From JANWHV01 sp035534995 (GTDB lineage Bacteria > Chloroflexota > UBA5177 > JANWHV01), in assembly GCA_035534995.1 (NCBI GenBank), contig DATLQX010000056.1:4374-68373 (forward strand): DNA of 64,000 nucleotides, given 5' to 3'. The notes beneath the pieces were generated by a model, which had not been told where the DNA came from, ran no database searches, and saw only the letters and a list, made by a program, of their open reading frames with translations. This document shows, piece after piece, positions 9,366 to 16,592 of this stretch. Every line of letters starts with the position of its first letter. Within the stretch, counting starts at the first letter, position 1. The translations under genes and the position numbers were made by a program.

Positions 9366-9834
9366 CGCTGACTCGGGTGAAGGCGCCGCACGCGAACTCG
9401 ATCGCCTCGATAGCCACCGCGTTGTCGGAAGCCTTGAATGAAGGGCCAGTCCACTTCACTGGCAGGGCATCGGCCAGGGTCCAACTTATCTTACTTTCAC
9501 TGGTCGTCGCCGCGGTCTGATAGTAGGCGTTGATCGTGATCGCCTTCCGGTCTATCGTGCCGTCAAGCACCGCGCTGTACCAGGTCCAGAGCGTATCATC
9601 TTGAACCAGGCCGCGGCGGAGGGTGATATTCCCGACCTTGGTCCGAACCGGCAACTTATGGGTATAGCCATTCAGGCCGCCCTCGGCGTACTCGAAGACT
9701 TCCGTATTCATTTCCAGACCGGAGCATTCGCTGAAATAGGCAACCTCGAGTCCCTGAATTTCCACCGAGAATTTTTGGGTGACAATATATTCTTGAGCCG
9801 TACTGTAGCTTGTACTGGCCATGCTGGGCATCAT
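9358..9834 (-). CDS. Second eCIS inner-tube protein (gp19/Hcp-like)
   Basis: About 158 aa from the chosen start. It belongs to the T4 gp19-like tail-tube family, with FSVEIQGLEVAYFSECSGLE, then VGNITLRRGLVQDDTLWTWY, and a C-terminal EAIEFACGAFTRVSGG. The frame is open farther upstream, but AAGGAG lies 5 nt before the ATG at 9834 (a second ATG follows immediately), and the extra N-terminus would be Arg/Pro-rich and unlike the family. Tube proteins stack as hexameric rings inside the sheath. Having two divergent tube paralogues matches the Afp1/Afp5 arrangement, in which one forms the bulk of the tube and the other contacts the baseplate. Its stop overlaps the DUF4157 start. Confidence 0.92.
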   Translation of the reverse strand: MMPSMASTSYSTAQEYIVTQKFSVEIQGLEVAYFSECSGLEMNTEVFEYAEGGLNGYTHKLPVRTKVGNITLRRGLVQDDTLWTWYSAVLDGTIDRKAITINAYYQTAATTSESKISWTLADALPVKWTGPSFKASDNAVAIEAIEFACGAFTRVSGG

Positions 9835-9856
9835 CCACACTCCTTGGACCCCAGAG

Positions 9857-9886
9857 CCGGTCTCCCGCCGAACGGCGGGAGACCGG
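9857..9886. promoter_or_regulatory. Strong intercistronic hairpin between DUF6760 and the second tube gene
   Basis: Two perfect 14-nt complementary arms (9857-9870 and 9873-9886) are separated by two bases. The structure sits between the stop at 9914 and the tube start at 9834. It has no T-tract, so a full terminator is unlikely. It could stabilise or attenuate the transcript and so set the ratio of chaperone to downstream products. Confidence 0.65.
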
Positions 9887-9913
9887 TGATTCCGTGAGGG
9901 GGGAAGCGGCGCC

Positions 9914-10162
9914 CTAGCGGAGATCCTTGAACGCCGAAGTAATTCGTTGTTCATCCTCCGCGTTGCGCCGCCGATTGATCTGGTCGATTTCCTCCACCCA
10001 GCGCCGGCGATCCTGATGCGACATGCCCAGGATCGCCTCGTCCGGCCAGTGGAAATGGTACGCGATGTATGCTACCTCCTCATAGATCCGGTCGAGGGGG
10101 TAGCGAGCTACCCCCCCAGCTCGGTAATATCCACCTCCACCTCGGTGGAGCAGTTGGGGCAT
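9914..10162 (-). CDS. DUF6760-type small tail protein, probably made as a -1 frameshift extension of the upstream chaperone
   Basis: The core YPLDRIYEEVAYIAYHFHW, then ILGMSHQDRRRWVEEIDQIN, matches the ~55-65 aa DUF6760 family found in eCIS loci. An ATG at 10162 gives an 82-aa ORF, but its first 17 residues overlap the chaperone gene in another frame and look non-family (Gly/Tyr-rich), and there is no convincing ribosome site. The family-like part begins exactly where a -1 slip on the G7 run (10111-10117) would enter this frame. Frameshifting would give a 187-aa fusion of 122 chaperone residues plus 65 DUF6760 residues. By analogy with lambda gpT it would help load tube subunits. The stop is certain; the mode of expression is inferred. 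Confidence 0.75.
   Translation of the reverse strand: MPQLLHRGGGGYYRAGGVARYPLDRIYEEVAYIAYHFHWPDEAILGMSHQDRRRWVEEIDQINRRRNAEDEQRITSAFKDLR
10096..10117 (-). promoter_or_regulatory. Candidate programmed -1 frameshift site with overlapping hairpin
   Basis: On the coding strand the end of the chaperone gene reads CTG GGG GGG TAG. The seven Gs (10117-10111) fit the X XXY YYZ slippery pattern with full re-pairing after a -1 slip. The next codon in the new frame, GTA, opens the DUF6760 frame. GGGGGTAG and CTACCCCC (10115-10096) form an 8-bp stem around a CTCG loop, overlapping the slip site and the stop. Classical stimulators lie 5-9 nt downstream, so this placement is unusual. Confidence 0.6.
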
Positions 10163-10476
10163 ACGACCTTGATCGGTTCGCCGCCTTCCGAGTTGATCCG
10201 CCGGTAGAACCCTTGCAGATAGGCCAGATCGGTAGAGAACATCCCTTCGATCACCGCGGTGGAGACCGCGTTTAACGTACCCAGCTTGGTGATCACCTCG
10301 CTGAGCAAGATGACCACCAGATAGGCCGGATTCTGCTTAACCCTTGGGTCGCGCAGCGGCACGATTTCATCACCCGCCGTGGCCAGCCGCATGGTGCCTT
10401 CACGATGCAGATTGCCCTCGTAGTCGACAAACCCCTTGGGTAAAACGAATGGAAACTCGGTCTGCAGCTTTGTCAT
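10108..10476 (-). CDS. Tail-assembly chaperone-like protein (gpG analogue)
   Basis: 122 aa, starting at the ATG at 10476, which overlaps the tube stop as ATGA. The longer upstream frame is only the antisense-free extension through the tube gene and is rejected. The sequence opens TEFPFVLPKGFVDYEGNLHR, then RLATAGDEIVPLRDP, and ends with a CPNC half-knuckle and an acidic tail. Such proteins are annotated as 'phage tail assembly protein' in eCIS loci and occupy the position of lambda G, coating tape-measure or tube subunits before assembly. The stop codon follows directly on a G7 run shared with the DUF6760 frame (see the frameshift site). The function is inferred from family and position. Confidence 0.82.
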   Translation of the reverse strand: MTKLQTEFPFVLPKGFVDYEGNLHREGTMRLATAGDEIVPLRDPRVKQNPAYLVVILLSEVITKLGTLNAVSTAVIEGMFSTDLAYLQGFYRRINSEGGEPIKVVCPNCSTEVEVDITELGG

Positions 10477-10919
10477 ACGATCCGCTTCAGGCCCTCGTGC
10501 GCCAGCGTCACTTCCTCGGTCAACACTTCGTTGCCCTTGGCCGAAAGACCGCTGCTCTTCCAGCTGCTCAACCAGCCATTGAGGAAGTCGAACTGGATCA
10601 CCGGCGTGACCTGATCGGCGGCGAGGCCGATGATCGACCCATTCTTCCGCGCCTCGGCGTGCTTGCCCTCGATCACCTTCTCCCGCAGGTTCCAGAGCGT
10701 CTTGTCGGAGGTGAAGCCGCGCTTGAGGGTGATATCGCCCCACTTCACGTTGCCGAACTGCTTGATGAAGATGTTCTTGCCGCTCTTATCGACCTGCTGG
10801 TGGTCGATCACCTGGGTGTTGTTATCGAAGCCGGAGGCTTCGGTGAAGTCAATCGTATCCATGCCCTGGATCTTGAGCTGGAACGAAAAAACCGCGATCG
10901 GATCGTTTCGGTCTGGCAT
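10473..10919 (-). CDS. First eCIS inner-tube protein (gp19/Hcp-like)
   Basis: 148 aa, typical of the family, with FSFQLKIQGMDTIDFTEASG near the start, then KWGDITLKRGFTSDKTLWNL, and EEVTLAHEGLKRIV at the end. It forms the hexameric ring that polymerises into the needle propelled by sheath contraction. A GGGGAG ribosome site precedes the ATG closely. The gene directly follows the sheath gene, the canonical sheath-tube order, and its stop overlaps the chaperone start by 4 nt, implying translational coupling. It is clearly divergent from the second tube protein at 9358-9834. Confidence 0.94.
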   Translation of the reverse strand: MPDRNDPIAVFSFQLKIQGMDTIDFTEASGFDNNTQVIDHQQVDKSGKNIFIKQFGNVKWGDITLKRGFTSDKTLWNLREKVIEGKHAEARKNGSIIGLAADQVTPVIQFDFLNGWLSSWKSSGLSAKGNEVLTEEVTLAHEGLKRIV

Positions 10920-10950
10920 CTTTCTCCCCTGTTCTACGAACTACTCCGGC

Positions 10951-12594
10951 CTACTCAGCCCCAGGCGCCCACTGGCTAATGCGGAAGATCACGAATTCGG
11001 CGGGCTTCGTGGGGGCAATCCCGATCTCCACGATTACCTGACCGGCATCAATGGTCTCCCGTGTATTATTCTCGGCATCGCACTTGACATAGAACGCCTC
11101 CTTGGCCGTGGCCCCGAAGAGCGCGCCGGTCATATAGACACGGGTCAAGAACGCGGCCGAGTCGCGACGAAGCTGCATCCACAGCGTCTGATCGTTGGGC
11201 TCGAACACCGACCACTGGGTGCCCCCCGCGATGCTCTCGCGGACAAAGTTGAACAGACGCCGCACGTTCAGATACCGCCATTCGGGGTCGCTGGACATGG
11301 TGCGGGCGCCCCAGATGCGGATACCGCGACCGGGGAAGGCGCGGATGCAGTTGATACCGACCGGATTGAGCAGGGTCTGCTCCATCTGGTTGGTCTGGTA
11401 CTCCAGGCCGATGCAGCCGGCGATCGTCTCGTTGGCGGGCGCCTTGTGCACCCCGCGCGTATTGTCGGTTCGGGCCCACACACCGGCCAGGTGACCGCTG
11501 GGGGGCAGGTTCATCGTCTTGCCGGTCACGGGATCGTTGACCTGGATCCAGGGATAGTAGAAGGCGGCATACGACGAGTCGTACCGCGCCTCGTTCAGGC
11601 GCCAATCCTTGATTTGCTGGGGCTTCATCCCGGGAGGAGCATCGAGAATAGCCACCCGGTCGCCATTGCGCTCGCAATGGTCGATCATGGCCGTCTGCAC
11701 GGCGCGCAGGCCGTCGCCGTCGATCAGGCCCTTCTGATAGGCGCTCATCAGGTCGGGCGCGCACAGGATGGTCAATTCATCCACCGCGTCCAGGCCGCCC
11801 AGACCGGTGCGGTCGGCGGAGTCGCCGATGTAATCGTTAGGGGTGAGATTGGTCAGGGCCACCACTGGCGGCGCGCTCTCCAGATTGAAGAGCCCGAGCT
11901 GGGGGGGGACCATCAAGGACGTTTCGTCCGTGGCCTCGAGCATGGCGCGGACCAGCTTGGAGGCAACCCGCCCCTGGTTGACCACGGTCTCCACGAAGCG
12001 GGCGTCTCCACGCTTCAGGGTCACGTTGTCATACCGTTCCTGGGTATCGCCAGAGCGGACGGTCATGTTGAAGCGCGGCGTGGCATCGGCTTCCGCGGCC
12101 GGAGTGGCCCCTTCCGCCTTGTCCTTCCCGTCGGGCTTCTTCTCACCCGCCGCCGGTGCCGCCGACGTCTCGGGGGTGGCGTTGGCGATCTCCACCACTA
12201 CATTGGCGGCTGCCCCCGGCAGCGCGGTTAAACGAAGCGCTCCACTGCCGGTGCCCGCGCGGGACGGCAGTAGGCGTTGCGCCGGTTGCGCGGCCACCTG
12301 GCCGTTACCCCCGCCGGATCCATTCCCCTCGGAGCCCAGGCGCACGACATAGCACACGCCGCCGCCGTTGTTGAAATAGCCATAGACACTATGAGCCAGA
12401 TAGGCGCCGTCGATAAAGTCGCCAAACGTGGCCTTGTACTGGGTCCAATTGGTGATCAGGGTAGCCTGGTTAAATGGCCCACGTTCGGCGAACCCAATGA
12501 ACCCGGCAACCGCCGTGCCGACACCCTCAATCGGCTTACTACCGCCGGCTACTTCCTCGACATAGACACCTGGTGCGAGATAGCTTGTGGCCAT
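10951..12594 (-). CDS. eCIS tail sheath protein
   Basis: A 547-aa member of the FI/gp18 sheath superfamily. The N-terminus has the donor-strand region YLAPGVYVEEVAGGSKPIEG and GTAVAGFIGFAERGPFN. The C-terminal part has AFPGRGIRIWGARTMSSDPE, then WRYLNVRRLFNFVRESI, and ends with the usual PAEFVIFRISQW strand. The middle (~170-220) contains a Pro/Ala/Glu/Lys-rich insert. Sheath subunits wrap the tube and contract to drive it. Only one sheath gene is visible; systems such as Afp have three, so a second may be absent or lie elsewhere. Upstream is a ~110-nt gap after the Pvc16-like gene; downstream, tube 1 follows in 31 nt. Confidence 0.95.
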   Translation of the reverse strand: MATSYLAPGVYVEEVAGGSKPIEGVGTAVAGFIGFAERGPFNQATLITNWTQYKATFGDFIDGAYLAHSVYGYFNNGGGVCYVVRLGSEGNGSGGGNGQVAAQPAQRLLPSRAGTGSGALRLTALPGAAANVVVEIANATPETSAAPAAGEKKPDGKDKAEGATPAAEADATPRFNMTVRSGDTQERYDNVTLKRGDARFVETVVNQGRVASKLVRAMLEATDETSLMVPPQLGLFNLESAPPVVALTNLTPNDYIGDSADRTGLGGLDAVDELTILCAPDLMSAYQKGLIDGDGLRAVQTAMIDHCERNGDRVAILDAPPGMKPQQIKDWRLNEARYDSSYAAFYYPWIQVNDPVTGKTMNLPPSGHLAGVWARTDNTRGVHKAPANETIAGCIGLEYQTNQMEQTLLNPVGINCIRAFPGRGIRIWGARTMSSDPEWRYLNVRRLFNFVRESIAGGTQWSVFEPNDQTLWMQLRRDSAAFLTRVYMTGALFGATAKEAFYVKCDAENNTRETIDAGQVIVEIGIAPTKPAEFVIFRISQWAPGAE

Positions 12595-12706
12595 CGAGAC
12601 TTTTCCCTTCCCTCTTCAGTGAGCTACAGGTCCGACCAGCTTCGTACCGTGCGCCCCTCCCGTCCCGCGGGCGATCGGGCCCGGCGGCGCCATGTGCTGC
12701 CCATCC

Positions 12707-13537
12707 TCACACCTCCAGATCGTAGTTTCGACCAGGAACCACCAGATCGCGTTCCACCACCACGCCGCCGGCCTGGGTGATCCGTACCTGATGCTTCCCC
12801 TCGGGCACCCCCGAGGCAACATAGCGCCCATCATCTCCGGTGCGCACGGTGATTCCCAGATCCGGAAAGGAAACCCCCACTCCGGAAACCGGCGTCCCAC
12901 GTCCCTTCCCCTTGGCCTTCGCGTGGACGATACCGCCAACCGCCAGCCGATGACTCACCCGCTGTTTCCGGGCATCCACGATATCGGTGATCGCGGTGAG
13001 CACCAATGGCGCTTCCTGCATCATATTCAGATCCACCGGCAAGGTCACGGCATAGACCACGGCCGGCTTCAAGTCATTATCGAGGGCATTCCAGAACTCC
13101 CCTGGGTTCCGCAACACGCCTTCCGCCTGGGCCACCATGATGTTCACCGGCCAGTCATCCTTCACCGTACCCTGAAGGAGATCCTTGCCTAACTCGCTCT
13201 CGCGCATCATGGTGGTCATCGCGCGCCAGAGCAGCGTGTGCTCATCGGAAACCTCGCGGGCCCAGGTGGTGACAAAGTACGAGAGATCCACGTAGACTGG
13301 GGGCCGCAGCCTACCGGTTCGCCCCTCGGGCCCATTCACCGTGCGATAATTCCGGGTGCGTAACGAGACGTTCTCGCGCACGTCGAAGAGATAGAGATTC
13401 ACCGTCGGCTTGATCACCTTGGCGGACCACTCACGCTTGGGACAATCAAAACTGATCTCGACTTCATTGGGATCCAGCGGCACTCGTTTCACCAAGAGCT
13501 GCTTGAGCGTGGCGTTGAAGTCGGTCAACATCGTCAT
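12707..13537 (-). CDS. Pvc16/DUF4255 cap protein with a C-terminal carboxypeptidase-regulatory-like domain
   Basis: 276 aa. The N-terminal ~190 residues match Pvc16/Afp16 (DUF4255): NATLKQLLVKRVPLDPNEV, the YLFDVRENVSLRTRNY segment, and a YVDLSYFVTTWAREVSDEHT segment. The family terminates tube and sheath growth and caps the particle. From ~200 onward there is a beta-sandwich of the carboxypeptidase regulatory type (PVSGVGVSFPDLGITVRTGD, then GRYVASGVPEGKHQVRI), absent from the shortest family members and perhaps exposed at the particle end. Its start overlaps the YkgJ gene stop by 4 nt (ATGA). A 112-nt gap separates it from the sheath gene; no hairpin stands out there. Confidence 0.9.
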   Translation of the reverse strand: MTMLTDFNATLKQLLVKRVPLDPNEVEISFDCPKREWSAKVIKPTVNLYLFDVRENVSLRTRNYRTVNGPEGRTGRLRPPVYVDLSYFVTTWAREVSDEHTLLWRAMTTMMRESELGKDLLQGTVKDDWPVNIMVAQAEGVLRNPGEFWNALDNDLKPAVVYAVTLPVDLNMMQEAPLVLTAITDIVDARKQRVSHRLAVGGIVHAKAKGKGRGTPVSGVGVSFPDLGITVRTGDDGRYVASGVPEGKHQVRITQAGGVVVERDLVVPGRNYDLEV

Positions 13538-14232
13538 GACGCAGTGCCTTCGGCAACCGGAGTGGGCGCGGCGCTCTTGGCATCCCGCTTGGGAAAGTGT
13601 GGACGAAGCCGGCCGTTCGACATGGTGACAAACAGGTCAGGGTTAATGATCCGCTTCTCGAAATCCACCCACACCCGCGCGTCCTTCCGGCAATCGTAGA
13701 CCCGGCACACGCTGGGCCGCTTCTCGTATACCCCACAGTGAAACGCATCGGGATCCTGATGCACGCACCGGCCTACTTCTGGATCATGGCGGATCAAATA
13801 GGGCTGCCCATATTCCCATCGCACCACCCCTTCGTCGAGATCCTGGGTGGACAGGGCGAAGCGCATTGAGCAACAGGCGGCACGGCACAGGGGCAAGCGG
13901 GCCTCACAGTCGATCTCCGGCAGTTTTTCGGACGGAATCGCGTACTTGTCGGGGAACTCCGTCGAGACCGCGACCCCGAAATCCTCGTGATCCAGCACGG
14001 ACTTGAGGCGCTTCAGCTCCTCGCCTTGCCGCGCCTCAAGCTCCTCCTCGCTCAAAAGTCCGCGTTCGGCCAGGATGGCGGCAAGGGCTCCAACCTGGCT
14101 GCTCGCCGCCACTACCTGGCGGGCGAGCGTGTTAATCTCGTTATGGCAAAAGCCGAATCCCACCGCCAATTGCCGCTCATCGTCACCCATGGGCTCGTTA
14201 TGCCTCAAGGATGCCATGGGAAGATCAATCAT
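13534..14232 (-). CDS. YkgJ-family cysteine-cluster protein in the eCIS operon
   Basis: 232 aa. The family core is at ~110-185: CRAACCSMRF, then CVHQDP, HCGVYEKRPSVCRVYDCRKD. This is the CxxxCC...C...C...RPxxCRxYxC pattern of YkgJ (putative zinc or iron-sulfur binding). The N-terminal 100 residues are helical and Glu-rich and unlike the short stand-alone YkgJ proteins. AGGAG lies 9 nt before the ATG. It is the first gene behind the 14430-14458 promoter and is coupled by 4-nt overlap to the Pvc16 gene, so it is co-expressed with the particle. Its role there is unknown; a redox or metal-dependent assembly or modification role is only a guess. Confidence 0.85.
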   Translation of the reverse strand: MIDLPMASLRHNEPMGDDERQLAVGFGFCHNEINTLARQVVAASSQVGALAAILAERGLLSEEELEARQGEELKRLKSVLDHEDFGVAVSTEFPDKYAIPSEKLPEIDCEARLPLCRAACCSMRFALSTQDLDEGVVRWEYGQPYLIRHDPEVGRCVHQDPDAFHCGVYEKRPSVCRVYDCRKDARVWVDFEKRIINPDLFVTMSNGRLRPHFPKRDAKSAAPTPVAEGTAS

Positions 14233-14516
14233 GAACGGATTCTCCTGGACGGAATGGTGTCCTACTCGGCCCCGCGTCGGCGGGTCTGGTCGGGCTGCGC
14301 TTTTAACCTGGGGTGCCTCGGGAGTATGGCCATTCGGAGCCCTTCTGGCAGTGGACTTGCGCGATTCAGGGTTCGCCGGCCGGTAGCGACGAGAGGGTTC
14401 GCCGCCGCCAACGACGCATGGCAGTGGCTATTATACTCGCTCCCGGCTTAATTCTCTAGTCCCCCGGCACACTTTTCCGCACATTTTGCCGGGTAATCCA
14501 GAGAGAACGTTACTCC
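14233..14516. other. 284-nt gap inside the eCIS locus, containing a promoter
   Basis: This is the longest gap inside the eCIS cluster. It separates the ATPase stop from the YkgJ start. It holds the minus-strand promoter at 14430-14458 and so a ~190-nt untranslated leader. Near 14461-14492 there is CCGGC...GCCGG pairing around an imperfect tandem repeat (GCACACTTTTCC / GCACATTTTGCC), placed right after the ATPase stop, which may weakly terminate or attenuate. No coding ORF is convincing. Confidence 0.6.
14430..14458 (-). promoter_or_regulatory. Sigma70-type promoter for the eCIS structural genes
   Basis: On the minus strand TAGAGA (14458-14453) and a consensus TATAAT (14435-14430) are separated by 17 nt. 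It points into ykgJ-pvc16-sheath. It would allow the particle genes to be expressed separately from the upstream TPR/ATPase pair. Confidence 0.6.
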
Positions 14517-16592
14517 TTACCGCCCTGCCCGGTCGGATGAAGGAAGAAACGCATCCAGGGTATCACTCCCCATCAAGCGCCCCGCTTTCTGCTGCTCCCA
14601 GCGCACGGCCCGGATCAGCAGCTCACTGGAGACCGCGCACCCCGCCTCGGCGGCCAGGTAGGCGGCGGCCAGGGCGGCACTGACAATCGAGCCGCCCGCC
14701 AGCTCCAGGCGCTCCGACACTTCCGCCAGCACCAAATCCGGCTCGCAGGGGGCCTCGGCCAGGGCTCGTTGCCAGAGGCGATGGCGATCGGCGGCACTGG
14801 GAAGGGGAAAATCGATACTTATCCCAATACGGCGGATGAATGCCTCGTCCAGATTGGCGCGCAGGTTGGTGGTCAGAATGGCCAATCCACGGTATCGCTC
14901 CATGCGCTGCAACAAATAGGAGGTCTCCACGTTGGCGTAGCGATCGTGGCTGTCCTTGACGTCAGATCGCTTCCCGAACAGGGCGTCCGCCTCGTCAAAC
15001 ACCAGGACCACCCCGCATCGCTCCGATTCGTCGAAGATTTTGGCCAGGTTCTTTTCCGTCTCGCCAATATACTTGCTGATCACCTGGGCCAGATCGATCT
15101 TGCACACGTCCAGACCGAGGTCATTGGCGATCACCTCGGCCGCCATGCTCTTCCCCGTCCCCGGCTGGCCCGCGAAGAGCGCCGTCACGCCCGGCATTAC
15201 CCCTCGCCCCATGCCCCAATCATGCTGCACCCGCGAACGGTAGCGGACCCGGCTGCACAGGTGGCGGAGAATCCGCAATCGGTCCTCCGGGAGCACGATG
15301 TCCTCCCAGACGAAGCGGGGCGCGATCAGGGTAAGCGAGGGGCCGTTGTGGCGGAGGGCGGCGCGGGCCGCTTGCAACACATGGCGAACCTCGGGAGTTT
15401 CGCCGATCGCCGCCGCGCTGGCCTTGGCCACCAACGCCACTTCCTCGATCAGCGCCCCGCTGAGTCCGTCGGTTTCCGAGAGAGCCAGGAACGCGCGCTC
15501 ATCCAGGGCGATTCCATGCAGTTCCACCACTTCATGCCAGCGAGTCAGCCGATCTTGCGAACGCGGCGGCGGCACGGCGACCGGAAGCACCCCGGTCCCC
15601 CCGTAGGCGACGCCGCCCTGCTCCTCCTGACTAATCAGGATCGGCGCGATGGGGCAGCGCAAGAGCCGTTGCCGGCAGCTTTCTCCGTGCGCTGGGTGCC
15701 GGAGCAGCGCGGCCGCCCCGGTGACACAGGGAGTGAAACCCTTGAGTACCGCCTCGCGGAGGCACCGCTGCAACAGCGGTTCAAAGTCCTCGCGTTCGAT
15801 CAAGCGGGCGCCGTCGATCACCAGTACCGGCCGCTGGGCTCGGCCGGCCACCGCCGCCGCCACGGCCAGGCAGGTTTGTTCATCCTCGCCATGCAGGAAG
15901 GGCGGCGTCCCCCCGTTCAGGCCCTCGCTCACCATGGCCAGCACCTGTGAGGGAAGGGGAAGGTGTTGATCCTCGGTCAACGTGCGGGCCAGGCCGGCGA
16001 TACCGGGATGCATGATGGTATCCCCCAGCAGATACCAGAGAAACCCCCGTTCCAGGGCGATATGCTGCTTGACCAGGGGCTCGTCCCCCGGCGTTTTGAG
16101 CAACTGCCAGTAGTGCAGCCGCCCGCCCGCCGCGAACGAGCTGAGATACTCAAGCTGATCGGCGCCCCCAGGAGCGAAGAGGGCAAGGGCAAGCTCCACC
16201 GACGGTTCCTTCCGGGTAATGTCGTCGTGCAAAAACCCGAAAAGCTGGCCATAGCGGGCATCGACTTCCGGCAGGAGCGAGAAGCCAACCACGGCTATCT
16301 CGAATGGCGATAAACCAAGGAGGCGGCATGCTACCCCGAGCGGCGAGCCATCCGCCTCTGGCGGCAGCACCCAGGATGCTTGATCCTCCACGGCGGAGGC
16401 TGAGGTGAGGAGCGTCGGCCCGGCCAGTACCTGCTCGATCTGGCCGGGATCGACATGCAAGCCTCGGAAGGCATCCGGGACTTGCGTCCCCCCCGAGAGC
16501 CGTTCCTCGGCCAGGGCGCGCACCCGGTCTCCTATCCGCGTGAGCGCGACGAGCAGACCGGGATGAATATGCCTTGGCTGCACCGCCGTCAT
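14517..16592 (-). CDS. AAA+ ATPase of the eCIS (Afp15-like)
   Basis: 691 aa. The C-terminal third is a single AAA+ module: Walker A GQPGTGKS near residue 475, Walker B VLVFDEADALFGKR near 530, sensor-1 ILTTN, and an arginine-finger region FIRRIGISIDFPLP. The N-terminal ~400 residues include helical and winged-helix-like segments and a degenerate second nucleotide-binding-like region (VLVIDGARL). Each eCIS locus encodes such an ATPase; Afp15/Pvc15 is needed for assembly. The ATG at 16592 overlaps the upstream stop by 4 nt (ATGA). The downstream neighbour is ykgJ after a promoter-bearing gap. Confidence 0.92.
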   Translation of the reverse strand: MTAVQPRHIHPGLLVALTRIGDRVRALAEERLSGGTQVPDAFRGLHVDPGQIEQVLAGPTLLTSASAVEDQASWVLPPEADGSPLGVACRLLGLSPFEIAVVGFSLLPEVDARYGQLFGFLHDDITRKEPSVELALALFAPGGADQLEYLSSFAAGGRLHYWQLLKTPGDEPLVKQHIALERGFLWYLLGDTIMHPGIAGLARTLTEDQHLPLPSQVLAMVSEGLNGGTPPFLHGEDEQTCLAVAAAVAGRAQRPVLVIDGARLIEREDFEPLLQRCLREAVLKGFTPCVTGAAALLRHPAHGESCRQRLLRCPIAPILISQEEQGGVAYGGTGVLPVAVPPPRSQDRLTRWHEVVELHGIALDERAFLALSETDGLSGALIEEVALVAKASAAAIGETPEVRHVLQAARAALRHNGPSLTLIAPRFVWEDIVLPEDRLRILRHLCSRVRYRSRVQHDWGMGRGVMPGVTALFAGQPGTGKSMAAEVIANDLGLDVCKIDLAQVISKYIGETEKNLAKIFDESERCGVVLVFDEADALFGKRSDVKDSHDRYANVETSYLLQRMERYRGLAILTTNLRANLDEAFIRRIGISIDFPLPSAADRHRLWQRALAEAPCEPDLVLAEVSERLELAGGSIVSAALAAAYLAAEAGCAVSSELLIRAVRWEQQKAGRLMGSDTLDAFLPSSDRAGR

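Noticed and set aside
10630..12231. 533-aa plus-strand ORF
   Set aside because: Antisense to the tube 1 and sheath genes, which have clear family motifs; composition is typical of a shadow frame.
14769..15950. 393-aa plus-strand ORF
   Set aside because: Antisense to the AAA+ ATPase; no motifs.
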